44,629 nucleotides of DNA from Actinomycetes bacterium (GTDB lineage: Bacteria > Actinomycetota > Acidimicrobiia > Acidimicrobiales > RAAP-2), in assembly GCA_021798955.1 (NCBI GenBank), contig JAJZBK010000006.1:52031-96659 (forward strand). Direction: 5' to 3'. Under the pieces are notes generated by a model that saw only the letters and a list, made by a program, of their open reading frames with translations, had not been told where the DNA came from and searched no databases. The first letter of the stretch is position 1. Every line of letters begins with the position of its first letter. A program made the translations under genes and the position numbers. Positions 7,601 through 16,411 of this stretch are shown in pieces.

Positions 7601-8352
7601 CCCGCTCCCCTCTCCGCACCACCGGGCCAGACGACGAGCGCCTGGCGACCGTGGTCCCTCCGGGCTCGGTGGGAGAAGTCACGCCCCGAGCACGCCGTGC
7701 AGCGGTCGACCATGCTGACCAGCTCTGCCCCCGAGCGGGAGAGAGCGGCCGTCAGCGCGGCCGGGAGATCGAGCGCTGGTTCTTCCGTCGCGGTCACGCC
7801 CCGCACCGAGGGACCAAGTCCGTTGGCGACGGCGTCCAGGTCGTCGGCCGAGAAGGCATAGCAGCACGGGTGCACGCACGGACCGAAGGCAGCCGACACC
7901 CGGGTCGCCCCCTCTGCGACCAACGCCTCGACCGCCCGATCGACCACCCCGGCAGCGACTCCCCGCCAGCCGGCGTGCACGGCGGCGGCACTGCCGTCGT
8001 CACCAGCGAGTGCCACCGACCCGCAGTCGGCCGTGAGGACCGCGAGGGCTGCTCGGGTACCTGCCGGTGCCACCAGGGCGTCTCCCTCGGTCCCACTCGG
8101 GTCCGCCCCCGGGCCGACGACCACGACGCCATCCCCGTGCACCTGGCGGAGCCAGATGACCGGCACGTCCTCCGACGATGCAGACGACCCTCGGGCAAAG
8201 CGAGTCCCTTGGGCGAAGCGGGCGAGGAGCGAACGGTCCGGTCCCTGGCCACCGAGGACCGGACGGAGGTCACCGGCGCTCCGGTCGGACCACGCTGCAA
8301 CCACCCCGCCCGGCAGGACCACGACCTCGGTGCCGGCCGCAGCCGGCTCCAC
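7597..8352 (-). CDS. pgeF: Peptidoglycan editing factor PgeF (multicopper/laccase-domain YfiH family)
   Basis: The 251-residue protein carries the family triad of metal ligands in LRQVHGDGV (His72), TADC (Cys110) and VHAGWRG (His126), plus AFGPCVHPCCYAF. E. coli PgeF removes mis-incorporated L-serine from peptidoglycan precursor peptides; other members were first described as polyphenol oxidases or purine-nucleoside enzymes. Its place directly after ftsZ and among mur genes supports a wall-editing role. The GTG start is 20 bp downstream of the ftsZ stop and the 3' end overlaps yggS. Confidence 0.88.
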   Translation of the reverse strand: MEPAAAGTEVVVLPGGVVAAWSDRSAGDLRPVLGGQGPDRSLLARFAQGTRFARGSSASSEDVPVIWLRQVHGDGVVVVGPGADPSGTEGDALVAPAGTRAALAVLTADCGSVALAGDDGSAAAVHAGWRGVAAGVVDRAVEALVAEGATRVSAAFGPCVHPCCYAFSADDLDAVANGLGPSVRGVTATEEPALDLPAALTAALSRSGAELVSMVDRCTACSGRDFSHRARRDHGRQALVVWPGGAERGAG

Positions 8353-8372
8353 TACCGACGTGGCCTCGCTCC

Positions 8373-9485
8373 TCAGCGGAGGAACGACGGCACGTCGAAG
8401 TCGTCGTCGCCGAGGTCGAGGTCGTCGTCGGGCGGTGCGAAGATGTCCTGCTTGGGTGTCTCGAGGCCCAGCACGCGGCTGCGTCCTTCGTCACCCGTGG
8501 CGCGGGCAGTCGCCGCAGGACGACCCTGGGCCTCCCACCGCTCGAAGCCGGCAGCGATCACCGTCACCCGGACCTCGTCGGCCAGCTCTTCGTCGATGAC
8601 ACTGCCGAAGATGATGTTGGCATCAGGGTGGGCCACGCCGTGGATGATCTCGGCGGCTTCGTTGACCTCGAAGAGCCCGAGGTCGGGACCACCGGCAATG
8701 TTGAGGAGGATCCCCCGGGCACCTTCGATCGAGGCCTCGAGCAACGGGCTGGTGATGGCCGCTCGGGCCGCGTTGACGGCACGGCCCTCACCGGTCGAGG
8801 ACCCGATCCCCATGATCGCCGTGCCGGCGTTGGACATGATCATCTTGACGTCGGCGAAGTCGGTGTTGATCAGCCCTGGCACCGTGATGAGGTCAGTGAT
8901 GCCCTGGACCCCCTGCATCAGCACCTCGTCCGCCATCTTGAAGGCGTTCATCATCGAGGTCTTCTCGCTGGAGACGCTCAGCAGGCGGTCGTTGGGGATG
9001 ATGATCAGGGTGTCCACCTTCTCCTTCAGGTTCTGGATGCCCTGTTCGGCTTGGACCGACCGGCGTCGGCCCTCGAAGGTGAAGGGACGGGTGACCACGC
9101 CGATGGTGAGGGCCCCGAGGCTCTTGGCGATCTCCGCCACCACTGGCGCCGCTCCGGTGCCGGTCCCGCCACCCTTGCCCGCCGTGATGAACACCATGTC
9201 GGCGCCTTTGAGCGCCTCTTCGATCTCTGCTCGGTGCTCCTCGGCGGCGAGGCGCCCCACCTCGGGATCGCTCCCCGCACCCAGTCCACGGGTGAGCTGC
9301 CGACCGATGTCGAGCTTCAGGTCGGCATCGCTCATCAGGAGCGCCTGGGCGTCGGTGTTGGTGGCGATGAACTCGACGCCCTTGAGGCCCGCCTCGATCA
9401 TCCGGTTGACCGCGTTGACCCCGCCGCCACCCACGCCGACGACCTTGATGACAGCGAAATAATTGTTCTGCGCAGGAACGGTCAT
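8373..9485 (-). CDS. ftsZ: Cell division GTPase FtsZ
   Basis: The 370-residue protein has the N-terminal [15 protein letters not shown] nucleotide-binding motif (about residues 15-29), the tubulin signature GGGTGTG at 105-111, and the T7 loop region around residue 200. The C-terminal variable linker ends in an acidic stretch and the conserved peptide [11 protein letters not shown], which SepF and other partners bind. It polymerises into the Z ring at midcell. ATG 9485 is preceded by GAGGG at 5 nt; an in-frame GTG lies 12 bp upstream. It has its own promoter about 60 bp upstream, separate from the mur operon readthrough. Confidence 0.97.
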   Translation of the reverse strand: MTVPAQNNYFAVIKVVGVGGGGVNAVNRMIEAGLKGVEFIATNTDAQALLMSDADLKLDIGRQLTRGLGAGSDPEVGRLAAEEHRAEIEEALKGADMVFITAGKGGGTGTGAAPVVAEIAKSLGALTIGVVTRPFTFEGRRRSVQAEQGIQNLKEKVDTLIIIPNDRLLSVSSEKTSMMNAFKMADEVLMQGVQGITDLITVPGLINTDFADVKMIMSNAGTAIMGIGSSTGEGRAVNAARAAITSPLLEASIEGARGILLNIAGGPDLGLFEVNEAAEIIHGVAHPDANIIFGSVIDEELADEVRVTVIAAGFERWEAQGRPAATARATGDEGRSRVLGLETPKQDIFAPPDDDLDLGDDDFDVPSFLR

Positions 9486-9508
9486 GGAATCCCTCACCCT
9501 CGGCCAAA

Positions 9509-9527
9509 GGTTGAAACCGTTCCAACC
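9509..9527. promoter_or_regulatory. Imperfect 19-bp palindrome in the ftsZ leader
   Basis: GGTTGAAACCGTTCCAACC is symmetric at every paired position except one pair on each side of the centre. It lies about 24 nt upstream of the ftsZ ATG and just downstream of the likely transcription start, so it could be a repressor site or an mRNA hairpin. Confidence 0.4.
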
Positions 9528-9542
9528 GGCGGGTCACTGTCA

Positions 9543-9571
9543 ACGATACGGTGACCCCGTTGACCGGTCAA
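9543..9571 (-). promoter_or_regulatory. Candidate sigma-70 promoter of ftsZ
   Basis: On the minus strand TTGACC (9571-9566) and TATCGT (9548-9543) are 17 bp apart, close to the vegetative consensus. TTGACC is half of a perfect 12-bp palindrome TTGACCGGTCAA (9560-9571), which could also bind a regulator over the -35. The predicted start site is about 50 nt upstream of the ftsZ ATG. Confidence 0.6.
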
Positions 9572-9627
9572 GCAACGGTCGGCGCCGGATGGCGCGCCCC
9601 GGCGATGCCACACGGTACACCGGACCG

Positions 9628-10437
9628 TCACGAGTCGGACACGGTCGGCGACTGGGGAATGCTCACGTCGATGGTCTTCGCCCCGTGCAGTGGCGCTCCC
9701 GCGATGATCGACGCCACGTCGACGTACTTCGCGTGCAGGTCGGCGGCGGTCCCCAGGACCACGGTCAGGCCCGAGTTCAGGGACAGGTCGACCGTCCCTC
9801 GTGGCAGCTCGGTGACTGCGGTGACCTGGCCGGCAAAGGCCGGCGGAAGGGTGGCTGCCACCTCGACCCCAGCGCGTGCGAAGGTAGCCACCGACGTCCC
9901 GACGGCCGGCGGCGCCAGCGTTCCGTGGGCCTGCTGGACAGTGAGGAGCGCCAGTCCGCCCGGGCGGGCCGCCACTCGGGCAAGGACCCTGCCCGAGCGG
10001 TCGAGCTCCGCCCATCCACCGCCCGGGACGGCCATCACCAGCGACGGTACCCGGGAGGTCACGGCGACCCTGACCGTGCTCGGCCACGACCGGGTCACCC
10101 GGGCGCTCTTGACGAAAGGAAGCGCCTCGATTCGTTTGGCCACTGCCACCAGGTCGACGTCAGCCAGCGGCGGATGGCCGCCCAAGTCGGCAGCGTGCAC
10201 GATCAGCGCCGTCGGCGTCTCGGGGTGGGAACCGACCACCTGGACCCGTCGGACGCTGAGCCACGGTGAGTGCAAGACCGCCACGGCTGCTACCGCCAGG
10301 ACGACGACGGCCACCACCGTCGCGACGATGACGAGCCGGCGCCGGTCGACCCGCCGCTTGACGGCGGCTCGTCGCTGGCCGATGCGCGGATCGACCGTCG
10401 GCACCGACCGCTTGGTGCCGGCAGCGGATGGCGTCAC
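9628..10437 (-). CDS. ftsQ: Division protein FtsQ/DivIB
   Basis: The 269-residue protein has a basic cytoplasmic tail, a single transmembrane helix at about 35-56, then a POTRA-like segment (residues 60-130, SVRRVQVVGS ... ARVTRSWPSTVRVAV) and a beta domain. This is the FtsQ layout: it bridges early and late divisome parts and scaffolds FtsB/FtsL outside the membrane. GTG 10437 overlaps the murB stop as GTGA. A 142-bp gap with an independent promoter separates it from ftsZ. Confidence 0.9.
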   Translation of the reverse strand: MTPSAAGTKRSVPTVDPRIGQRRAAVKRRVDRRRLVIVATVVAVVVLAVAAVAVLHSPWLSVRRVQVVGSHPETPTALIVHAADLGGHPPLADVDLVAVAKRIEALPFVKSARVTRSWPSTVRVAVTSRVPSLVMAVPGGGWAELDRSGRVLARVAARPGGLALLTVQQAHGTLAPPAVGTSVATFARAGVEVAATLPPAFAGQVTAVTELPRGTVDLSLNSGLTVVLGTAADLHAKYVDVASIIAGAPLHGAKTIDVSIPQSPTVSDS

Positions 10438-11375
10438 GGTACCGCCCCCCTCCCAGCCGCGCCGTCGTCGGAGAAACCGACCAAGACGACCTCGGTCCGC
10501 AGGGTGATGCCGGCGTGGCGCAGGACGGTGGCACGGACGTGCTCGATGACCGCCAGGACGTCTGCCGCGCTCCCGCCCTCGTCGGCTTGCACGAAATTGG
10601 CATGCTTGGTCGACACGGACGCCGTACCGATCCGGAACCCTTTCAACCCGGCTTCCTCGATGAGCGCCCCTGCCGGACGCTCGCCCGGGTTGGCGAACAC
10701 CGAACCGGCATTGGCTCCACCGGGCTGGTGCGCCCGCCGCCATCGGACGATGTCGGCGATGACCTCCGCCGAGCCAGCGGGGTCACCTTCGCTCAGGGCA
10801 TGGACGGCCTCGGTCACGACGTGAGCGGTGCCCACCGTGGTCGACCGGTAACGGGCACCGAGGGCAGCAGCAGGAGCCTGGTGGCACACCCCGGTGCTGA
10901 GGTCGGTCCAGCGGTAGGAGACGAGCGTGGCCACCGTGTCGGAGCCGTGGCCGCCGGCATTCATGCGCACGGCCCCGCCCACCGATCCCGGCACCCCGAC
11001 GGCCCACTCGAGCCCGGTCAGACCGGCGGCGGCGGTCCGGCGAGCAACGACCGGCAGCGCGGCAGCCCCGCCGGCCCGAACCGTTGCCCCCGCCACCTCG
11101 ACCTCTTCGAACCGGCCGGTCAGCCGGAGGGCGAGACCGGCAAAACCACCATCGGCCACAAGCAGGTTCGAACCCCGCCCGATGACGAGCACCGGCACCT
11201 CCGACCCGGCCACCACTCGCGCCACCGCCGCCAGTTCCTCGTCGGTGGCCGGCTCGGCCAGCAGGGCAGCCGGGCCACCGACCCGGTAGGTGGTCAACGC
11301 ACCGAGCGGTCGGTCGCGAGCGGCCAGCGAACCGAGCGCACGGCCCAGCCGTACGAGGTCGCCAGGCCTCGTCAC
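10434..11375 (-). CDS. murB: UDP-N-acetylenolpyruvoylglucosamine reductase MurB
   Basis: The 313-residue FAD enzyme shows TTYRVGGPA and IGRGSNLLVADGG near the N-terminus, the FAD-binding GVPGSVGGAVRMNAGG, and NAGSVFANP with the proton-donating serine. It reduces UDP-GlcNAc-enolpyruvate to UDP-MurNAc with NADPH. Its place between murC and ftsQ resembles many Gram-positive clusters but differs from mycobacteria, where murB is elsewhere. GTG start and stop codons both overlap neighbours by 4 bp. Confidence 0.93.
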   Translation of the reverse strand: MTRPGDLVRLGRALGSLAARDRPLGALTTYRVGGPAALLAEPATDEELAAVARVVAGSEVPVLVIGRGSNLLVADGGFAGLALRLTGRFEEVEVAGATVRAGGAAALPVVARRTAAAGLTGLEWAVGVPGSVGGAVRMNAGGHGSDTVATLVSYRWTDLSTGVCHQAPAAALGARYRSTTVGTAHVVTEAVHALSEGDPAGSAEVIADIVRWRRAHQPGGANAGSVFANPGERPAGALIEEAGLKGFRIGTASVSTKHANFVQADEGGSAADVLAVIEHVRATVLRHAGITLRTEVVLVGFSDDGAAGRGAVP

Positions 11376-12754
11376 CGCGTCAGGTCCTCGAGGAGCTCGT
11401 CGGGGAGCGACGTGAGGTCGCCCGCCCCGAGGGTGCAGCACAGATCGCCGGCCTCGAGGAGCTCGACGATCGTCCGGCGCAGCTCGGCGCGGTCGTCGAC
11501 GAAGACGACCGGCGTCCCGGGGGAGGCCTCCTGGACGGCCTCGGCCACCAAGCGGCCCGTGATGCCGGGGACGGGCTCCTCACCGGCACCGAACACGTCG
11601 GTCACGACGACGATGTCAGCCCGTTCGAAGGCCGGGCCGAACGCGCGCCACAACGCCGCCGTACGGCTGTAGCGGTGGGGTTGGAACACCGCCACGACTC
11701 GCCGCCAGCCCCCTGACGCGGCAGCGTCGAGCGCGGCGGCGACCTCGGTGGGCAGGTGCGCGTAGTCGTCCACGAACGTCACCCCATGCGCCTCCCCGCG
11801 GAACTCGAAGCGCCGCGCCACCCCGGCGAAGCGGGCGAGGGCACGGGCCGCCTCGGCGACCGGCACCCCGACGGCAGCGGCAGCAGCCACCGCGACAGCA
11901 GCATTACGGGCGTTGTGGAGCCCGGGCACCGCCAGGTGAACCGGGACGACGCCCGCCCCGGGAGGGCCGGAGAGGTCGAAGGAGATCGCACTACGCCCTG
12001 GGCGGACCTGGGTGACGACGTAGTCGCACCCCGGAGCGGTGCCCACCAGCACCGAGCCGGCAGCGCGACCGAGCTCGGCGGCCACCGGATCGTCACCCCC
12101 CACCACGGTTGCCGCCGCACCGGCGAGGAACGAGCCGAACGCCTGGCGCAGCGCGTCGAACGAGCCGTAGTGGTCGAGGTGGTCGGCTTCGACGTTCGTC
12201 ACCACGGCGATCTCCGGAGCGAGGGCGAGGAACGTCCCGTCGCTCTCGTCCGCCTCGACGACCAACCACTCGCCTGTGTCCCACACGGCGTTCGTGCCGA
12301 TCTCGTTGACGTCGCCACCGATGAGGAACGAGGGTCGCAGCCCCGCCTCGACCAGCGCTAACGCCACCATCGACGCGGTGGTCGTCTTGCCGTGCGTGCC
12401 CGATACGGCCAGGCACCGACGCAACGACGCAATGGCGGCGAGCATCTCCGACCGGTGCAGCACGGGCACCCCTGCCTGACGGGCCGCGGCGACTTCCGGG
12501 TTGGTGGAGGGCACGGCTGTCGACACGGTCACGACGTCGCAGTCGGCGACGTGAGCGGCGTCGTGACCCACCGCCACCCCGACGCCGAGCCGCCGAAGCC
12601 GGTCGAGGATCGGTGCGTCCTTCACGTCGCTGCCGGTCACCTGGTGCCCCATGGCAGCGAGCACGGCAGCGATGGCGCTCATGCCTGCCCCCCCGACGCC
12701 CACCACGTGGACCCGCACCGGCCCGGCATCGAGCCGCAGCGTCGAACGGTTCAC
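11372..12754 (-). CDS. murC: UDP-N-acetylmuramate--L-alanine ligase MurC
   Basis: The 460-residue protein has the Rossmann motif VVGVGGAGMSA (about 17-27), the ATP-binding GTHGKTTT at 119-126, EADESDG, and HNARNAAVAVAAA in the central domain, with the DDYAHLPTEV motif opening the C-terminal domain (often DDYAHHPTE in relatives). It adds L-alanine to UDP-MurNAc, the first step of the stem peptide. GTG 12754 overlaps the murG stop. It is one of only two of the four stem-peptide ligases in this cluster. Confidence 0.95.
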   Translation of the reverse strand: MNRSTLRLDAGPVRVHVVGVGGAGMSAIAAVLAAMGHQVTGSDVKDAPILDRLRRLGVGVAVGHDAAHVADCDVVTVSTAVPSTNPEVAAARQAGVPVLHRSEMLAAIASLRRCLAVSGTHGKTTTASMVALALVEAGLRPSFLIGGDVNEIGTNAVWDTGEWLVVEADESDGTFLALAPEIAVVTNVEADHLDHYGSFDALRQAFGSFLAGAAATVVGGDDPVAAELGRAAGSVLVGTAPGCDYVVTQVRPGRSAISFDLSGPPGAGVVPVHLAVPGLHNARNAAVAVAAAAAVGVPVAEAARALARFAGVARRFEFRGEAHGVTFVDDYAHLPTEVAAALDAAASGGWRRVVAVFQPHRYSRTAALWRAFGPAFERADIVVVTDVFGAGEEPVPGITGRLVAEAVQEASPGTPVVFVDDRAELRRTIVELLEAGDLCCTLGAGDLTSLPDELLEDLTR

Positions 12755-13890
12755 GACACCTCCCTGGTCCACCAGCGTCGACGTGCACACGTCTCGATCA
12801 CCTCGGCACCGGCGCCGGCGGCGTCCACCGGTGCGAGTGCCCGAGCGGCGCCCGCCATGGCCGCCAGTCGATCGGGCCTGCCGAGCAGGCCGTCGACGAG
12901 CTCCGTCAGGCGCTCCGAGGTGCACTCGGCGTCAGTCACCACCGTCGCAGCACCGCTGCGCTCGAGCACCCGGGCGTTCGCGCCCTGGTGGTCACCGGGC
13001 GCGCCGGGGAGCGGCACCAGGACGGCCGGCACCCCGGCGGCCGCCAGTTCGGCGACCGTCATCGCCCCAGCCCGACAGATCACGAGGTCGGCAGCGGTGT
13101 ACACCAATGCCATCCGCTCCTCGTAGGGAACCCGGACGATCGGGCCGGGACCCGTGCACCCGACGCCGGCTTCCCAGTCGCGGCGCCCGACGACGTGGTA
13201 GACGGAGCGGTCCCCACGGCCGTCCCAACGCGCTGCCATGCCGGCCACCGCCTCGTTCACCCGTCTCGCCCCGAGCGAGCCTCCGAAGGCCACCACCGTC
13301 GGAGGGTCCTCGGGAAGACCGAGCTGCCGGCGGGCAGCTCGGCGCGCGTCGGCGTCGCGGCCGACGGCGGAGATCTCGGGGCGCACCGGAGTCCCCGTCA
13401 CCACCGCCCGCGGCAGGTCGGTCCCCGGCCACCCGACCAGGCACGCCGCGGCAAAGCGGCCGAAGAGGCGGTTGGCTGCACCGGGGACGGCGTCGACATT
13501 GACGACGACGAGCGGGGTACCGGTGGCCAGCGCGGCGAACGCCGGGCCGACGCTGGCGTAGCCGCCCACGGCCACGACCACCGACGGTCGAGCCGAGCGC
13601 ACGAGACGGAGGGAGCGGACCACGCCGAGGCCGATACCGGCCACGGCGCCGAGGTTCCGGACCAGTGCCCTCGGTGCCAACGACCGAGCGACACCCCGGC
13701 CGGGCAGGACGTCGACGGGAAAGCCACGGTCCTCCATGACGACCTGGTCCGAACCACGGGCCGACCCGACCAGGAGCACCTCGTCCCGAGCGTGACCCCG
13801 CTCGACCAGGGCGTCGGCCAACGCCAACGCTGGCTGCACATGCCCGGCCGTGCCACCGCCGGCGATCACGGCGAACCGTCGGACCGTCAC
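12751..13890 (-). CDS. murG: Lipid II-forming GlcNAc transferase MurG
   Basis: The 379-residue GT-B glycosyltransferase has the N-terminal AGGGTAGHVQPALALA loop, VGGYASVGPAFAA, and the C-terminal UDP-GlcNAc-binding region with FGGSLGARRVNEAV, CRAGAMTVAELAAAGVPAVLVPLP and DHQGANA. It transfers GlcNAc from UDP-GlcNAc to lipid I on the inner membrane face. The GTG start overlaps the end of ftsW as GTGA. Confidence 0.95.
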   Translation of the reverse strand: MTVRRFAVIAGGGTAGHVQPALALADALVERGHARDEVLLVGSARGSDQVVMEDRGFPVDVLPGRGVARSLAPRALVRNLGAVAGIGLGVVRSLRLVRSARPSVVVAVGGYASVGPAFAALATGTPLVVVNVDAVPGAANRLFGRFAAACLVGWPGTDLPRAVVTGTPVRPEISAVGRDADARRAARRQLGLPEDPPTVVAFGGSLGARRVNEAVAGMAARWDGRGDRSVYHVVGRRDWEAGVGCTGPGPIVRVPYEERMALVYTAADLVICRAGAMTVAELAAAGVPAVLVPLPGAPGDHQGANARVLERSGAATVVTDAECTSERLTELVDGLLGRPDRLAAMAGAARALAPVDAAGAGAEVIETCARRRWWTREVS

Positions 13891-15383
13891 GCCTGAACCG
13901 GTCGTCGGCGCTCCGGTGCAGACCGGCGGGCACCGGCGGGACGAGGGCGGGTCCCGGCGGGCCGGGCACTGGCGGGGCGAGCACTGGCGGGGCGAGCACT
14001 GGCGGGCCGGGCACTGGCGGGGCGAGCACCGGCGGGACGAGGGCGGGTCCCGGCGGGCCGGGCACTGGCGGGCCGGGCACTGGCGGGACGGGCACCGGCG
14101 GGACGAGGGCGGGCCCCGACGACGCCGAGGTGACCGCCCCCACGGCGCGCACCCGCGCTCCGGGGCGCCGACGCGGGGCGGCGCGCCGGCAGGTCAGACC
14201 GGGCCACGTTGAGCAGGATGCCGCTGCCTGCCAGCACGATGACCAGCGAGGAGCCCCCGAAGGAGATGAAGGGGAGCGGGATGCCGGTCACGGGAAGCAG
14301 GCCGATGACCGCGCCCACGTTGATGATCGCCTGGCTCATGATCCAGATCACGATCCCGGCCGCCAGGAGCCCTCCGAACCGGTCGGGGGCGCCGGCAGCG
14401 ATACGGAGACCGGTCCAGGCGAAGCCGAGGAAGAGGGCGAGCAGCAGCACGGCACCGACCAAGCCCAGCTCCTCGCCCACCACCGAGAAGATGAAGTCCG
14501 TGTGCGCGTTGGGCAGCAGTCCCCACTTCTGGCGACCACCGCCCAGTCCGAGCCCGAACAGGTGCCCGGAGCCCAGTCCAATGAGCGACTGCCAGACCTG
14601 GTAACCGGAGCCCGACCGGGTGGCGCTGGGGTTGAGGAACGACAGGATCCGGTCACGCCGGTACGGGTCGACGATGGCGAGGACGACCGCAGCGAGCACG
14701 AGGCCGACGGCCAGTCGCCACAGCGACTTCATCCGGACGCCACCGAGGAAGAGGAGCCCGAAGGCGATACAGCACAGCACCATGGCCGTCCCCATGTCCG
14801 GCTGCTTGAGGACCAAGACGGCCGAGATACCGAGCACGATGGCCACCGGCGCCACGACTGCCCGCGGGCTGAAGACCCACTCGGCCCGCCGGGTGAGCAG
14901 GTCGGCGACGAAGACGACGAGTGCGAGCTTCATGAGCTCGGAGGGCTGGATCCGAAGCTGTCCGAAGCCGATCCACCGGGACGACCCACCCGAAGTGACG
15001 CCGAGATGAGGCAGGAGCACGGCGACCAGCAGCGCCATGGTGCCGACCAGCAACGGCACCCTGACTCGGCGCCAGACGTGGTAGTCGACCCGGGAGGTGA
15101 CCGCCAGCGCGACCACACCGATGACCAGCCAGACCATCTGCCGGAGGAGGATCGACCATGGCGAGCCGTAGAGGCTGGTCGAGATGACCGGCGACGCCGA
15201 CCCCACCATCACCAGTCCGAAGACGCAGAGCACGGCGACCAGGGCGACGAGCCGGGTGGGAAGGGGAAGCCCGGTGACGGCGACGCGCCGCACCCGAGCG
15301 AGGCGTTGCATCTCTTCAGCTTCGCCCATGACGGTCCCCGAGTGGTGGAACCTCCGACGCACTGCCGTAGCTGGCAAGGTCAC
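13887..15383 (-). CDS. ftsW: FtsW-type SEDS peptidoglycan glycosyltransferase with Arg/Ala/Pro repeat tail
   Basis: The 498-residue protein has about ten transmembrane segments from residue 30 to 400 and SEDS motifs such as LRIQPSELMKLA, QPDMGTAM, NAHTDFIFSVVGEELGL and GIPLPFISFGGSSL. It polymerises lipid II at the septum with its partner FtsI. The cytoplasmic C-terminus (about residues 410-498) is an unusual basic repeat of ARPAS/ARPAG pentapeptides. GTG 15383 overlaps the mraY stop; ATG 15329 is an alternative. No murD lies between mraY and ftsW. FtsW rather than RodA is chosen from the cluster context. Confidence 0.92.
   Translation of the reverse strand: MTLPATAVRRRFHHSGTVMGEAEEMQRLARVRRVAVTGLPLPTRLVALVAVLCVFGLVMVGSASPVISTSLYGSPWSILLRQMVWLVIGVVALAVTSRVDYHVWRRVRVPLLVGTMALLVAVLLPHLGVTSGGSSRWIGFGQLRIQPSELMKLALVVFVADLLTRRAEWVFSPRAVVAPVAIVLGISAVLVLKQPDMGTAMVLCCIAFGLLFLGGVRMKSLWRLAVGLVLAAVVLAIVDPYRRDRILSFLNPSATRSGSGYQVWQSLIGLGSGHLFGLGLGGGRQKWGLLPNAHTDFIFSVVGEELGLVGAVLLLALFLGFAWTGLRIAAGAPDRFGGLLAAGIVIWIMSQAIINVGAVIGLLPVTGIPLPFISFGGSSLVIVLAGSGILLNVARSDLPARRPASAPRSAGARRGGGHLGVVGARPRPAGARPASARPASARPAGTRPRPAGARPASARPASARPASARPASARPAGTRPRPAGARRSAPERRRPVQA
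13920..14115. repeat. 15-bp tandem repeats in the ftsW 3' end
   Basis: Units such as GCACTGGCGGGGCGA recur in phase and encode Ala-Arg-Pro-Ala-Ser pentapeptides, with two larger blocks containing GTRPRPAGARPA. The array covers almost the whole cytoplasmic tail after the last transmembrane helix. Confidence 0.85.
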
Positions 15384-16411
15384 ACCCTCCCCACGGACAG
15401 GAAGTCCGCATAGAACACCCCGAGGCCGAGTGCGGCGAAGAGACCGGCGAGGATCCAGAAGCGGACGATGACGGTCGTCTCGGGCCATCCCCGCAGCTCG
15501 AAGTGGTGGTGGAGCGGCGCCATGAGGAACACCCGCCGGTGGAAGAGCCGGAAGCTGATGACCTGGATGACGACCGACAGGGTCACGATGACGAAGAGAC
15601 CACCGATGACCACGAGCAACAAGTCGAGGTTCATGAGGAGGCAGAGCGCAGCGAGGCCCGACCCGATCGCCAACGACCCCGTGTCTCCCATGAAGATCCT
15701 GGCCGGCGCCGCGTTCCACCACAGGAACCCGAGACAGGCACCAGCAAGCGCCACGGCGGCCAGCGCCATGTCGAGTGCGTCTCCCACTCGGTAGATCGAG
15801 AAGTGGCGGAACTGCCAGTAGCCGATGATGGCAAGACAGGCGAAGCAGAACGTCGCGGACCCGGCAGCGAGCCCGTCGAGCCCGTCGGTCAGGTTGACGG
15901 CGTTGGCCGTCCCGGCGATGACGAGCGTCGCCCACACCACCCACAGCCCCACGTTCATCGTGACCCCGAAGGAGTCGTACCGAGTGAACGACAGCGCCGT
16001 CGACGCGTGCGCCCAGTAGACGGCGAGCAACGCGAACAGCACGCCGAGCGCCACCTGGGCGCCGAACTTGGCCCGCTTGTTCAGCCCGAGGCTCCGCCGG
16101 TTACGGACCTTGACCCAGTCGTCGACGAACCCGATGGACGCTGCCCCGACCACGGCCAACAGCACCAACCAGCCCGATCGGCTGAGCGCCACGCCGGGGA
16201 CGGCGTGGGCAAGGAGGAAGCCCAGGACGACGGCGGCGACGATGGTGATCCCGCCCATCGTGGGCGTCCCCGCCTTGGCCAGATGGACCTGTGGGCCGTC
16301 CTCGCGGATCTGCTGGCCGATCCCCCGGCGAGTGAGGAGCCGGATGAGCAGCGGCGTCGCCATCACGGCGATCCACAGGGCGACTCCGCCCGCCGTCATG
16401 AGCGCGATCAT
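15380..16411 (-). CDS. mraY: Phospho-N-acetylmuramoyl-pentapeptide transferase MraY
   Basis: The 343-residue polytopic membrane enzyme contains KAGTPTMGGITI, the metal-binding DDWVKVRNRRSLGL, NLTDGLDGLAAG, WWNAAPARIFMGDTGS and the C-terminal PLHHHFELRGW, all MraY signatures. It transfers phospho-MurNAc-pentapeptide to undecaprenyl phosphate to make lipid I. ATG 16411 overlaps the murE stop as ATGA, leaving no room for murF, which usually lies here. Confidence 0.96.
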   Translation of the reverse strand: MIALMTAGGVALWIAVMATPLLIRLLTRRGIGQQIREDGPQVHLAKAGTPTMGGITIVAAVVLGFLLAHAVPGVALSRSGWLVLLAVVGAASIGFVDDWVKVRNRRSLGLNKRAKFGAQVALGVLFALLAVYWAHASTALSFTRYDSFGVTMNVGLWVVWATLVIAGTANAVNLTDGLDGLAAGSATFCFACLAIIGYWQFRHFSIYRVGDALDMALAAVALAGACLGFLWWNAAPARIFMGDTGSLAIGSGLAALCLLMNLDLLLVVIGGLFVIVTLSVVIQVISFRLFHRRVFLMAPLHHHFELRGWPETTVIVRFWILAGLFAALGLGVFYADFLSVGRV

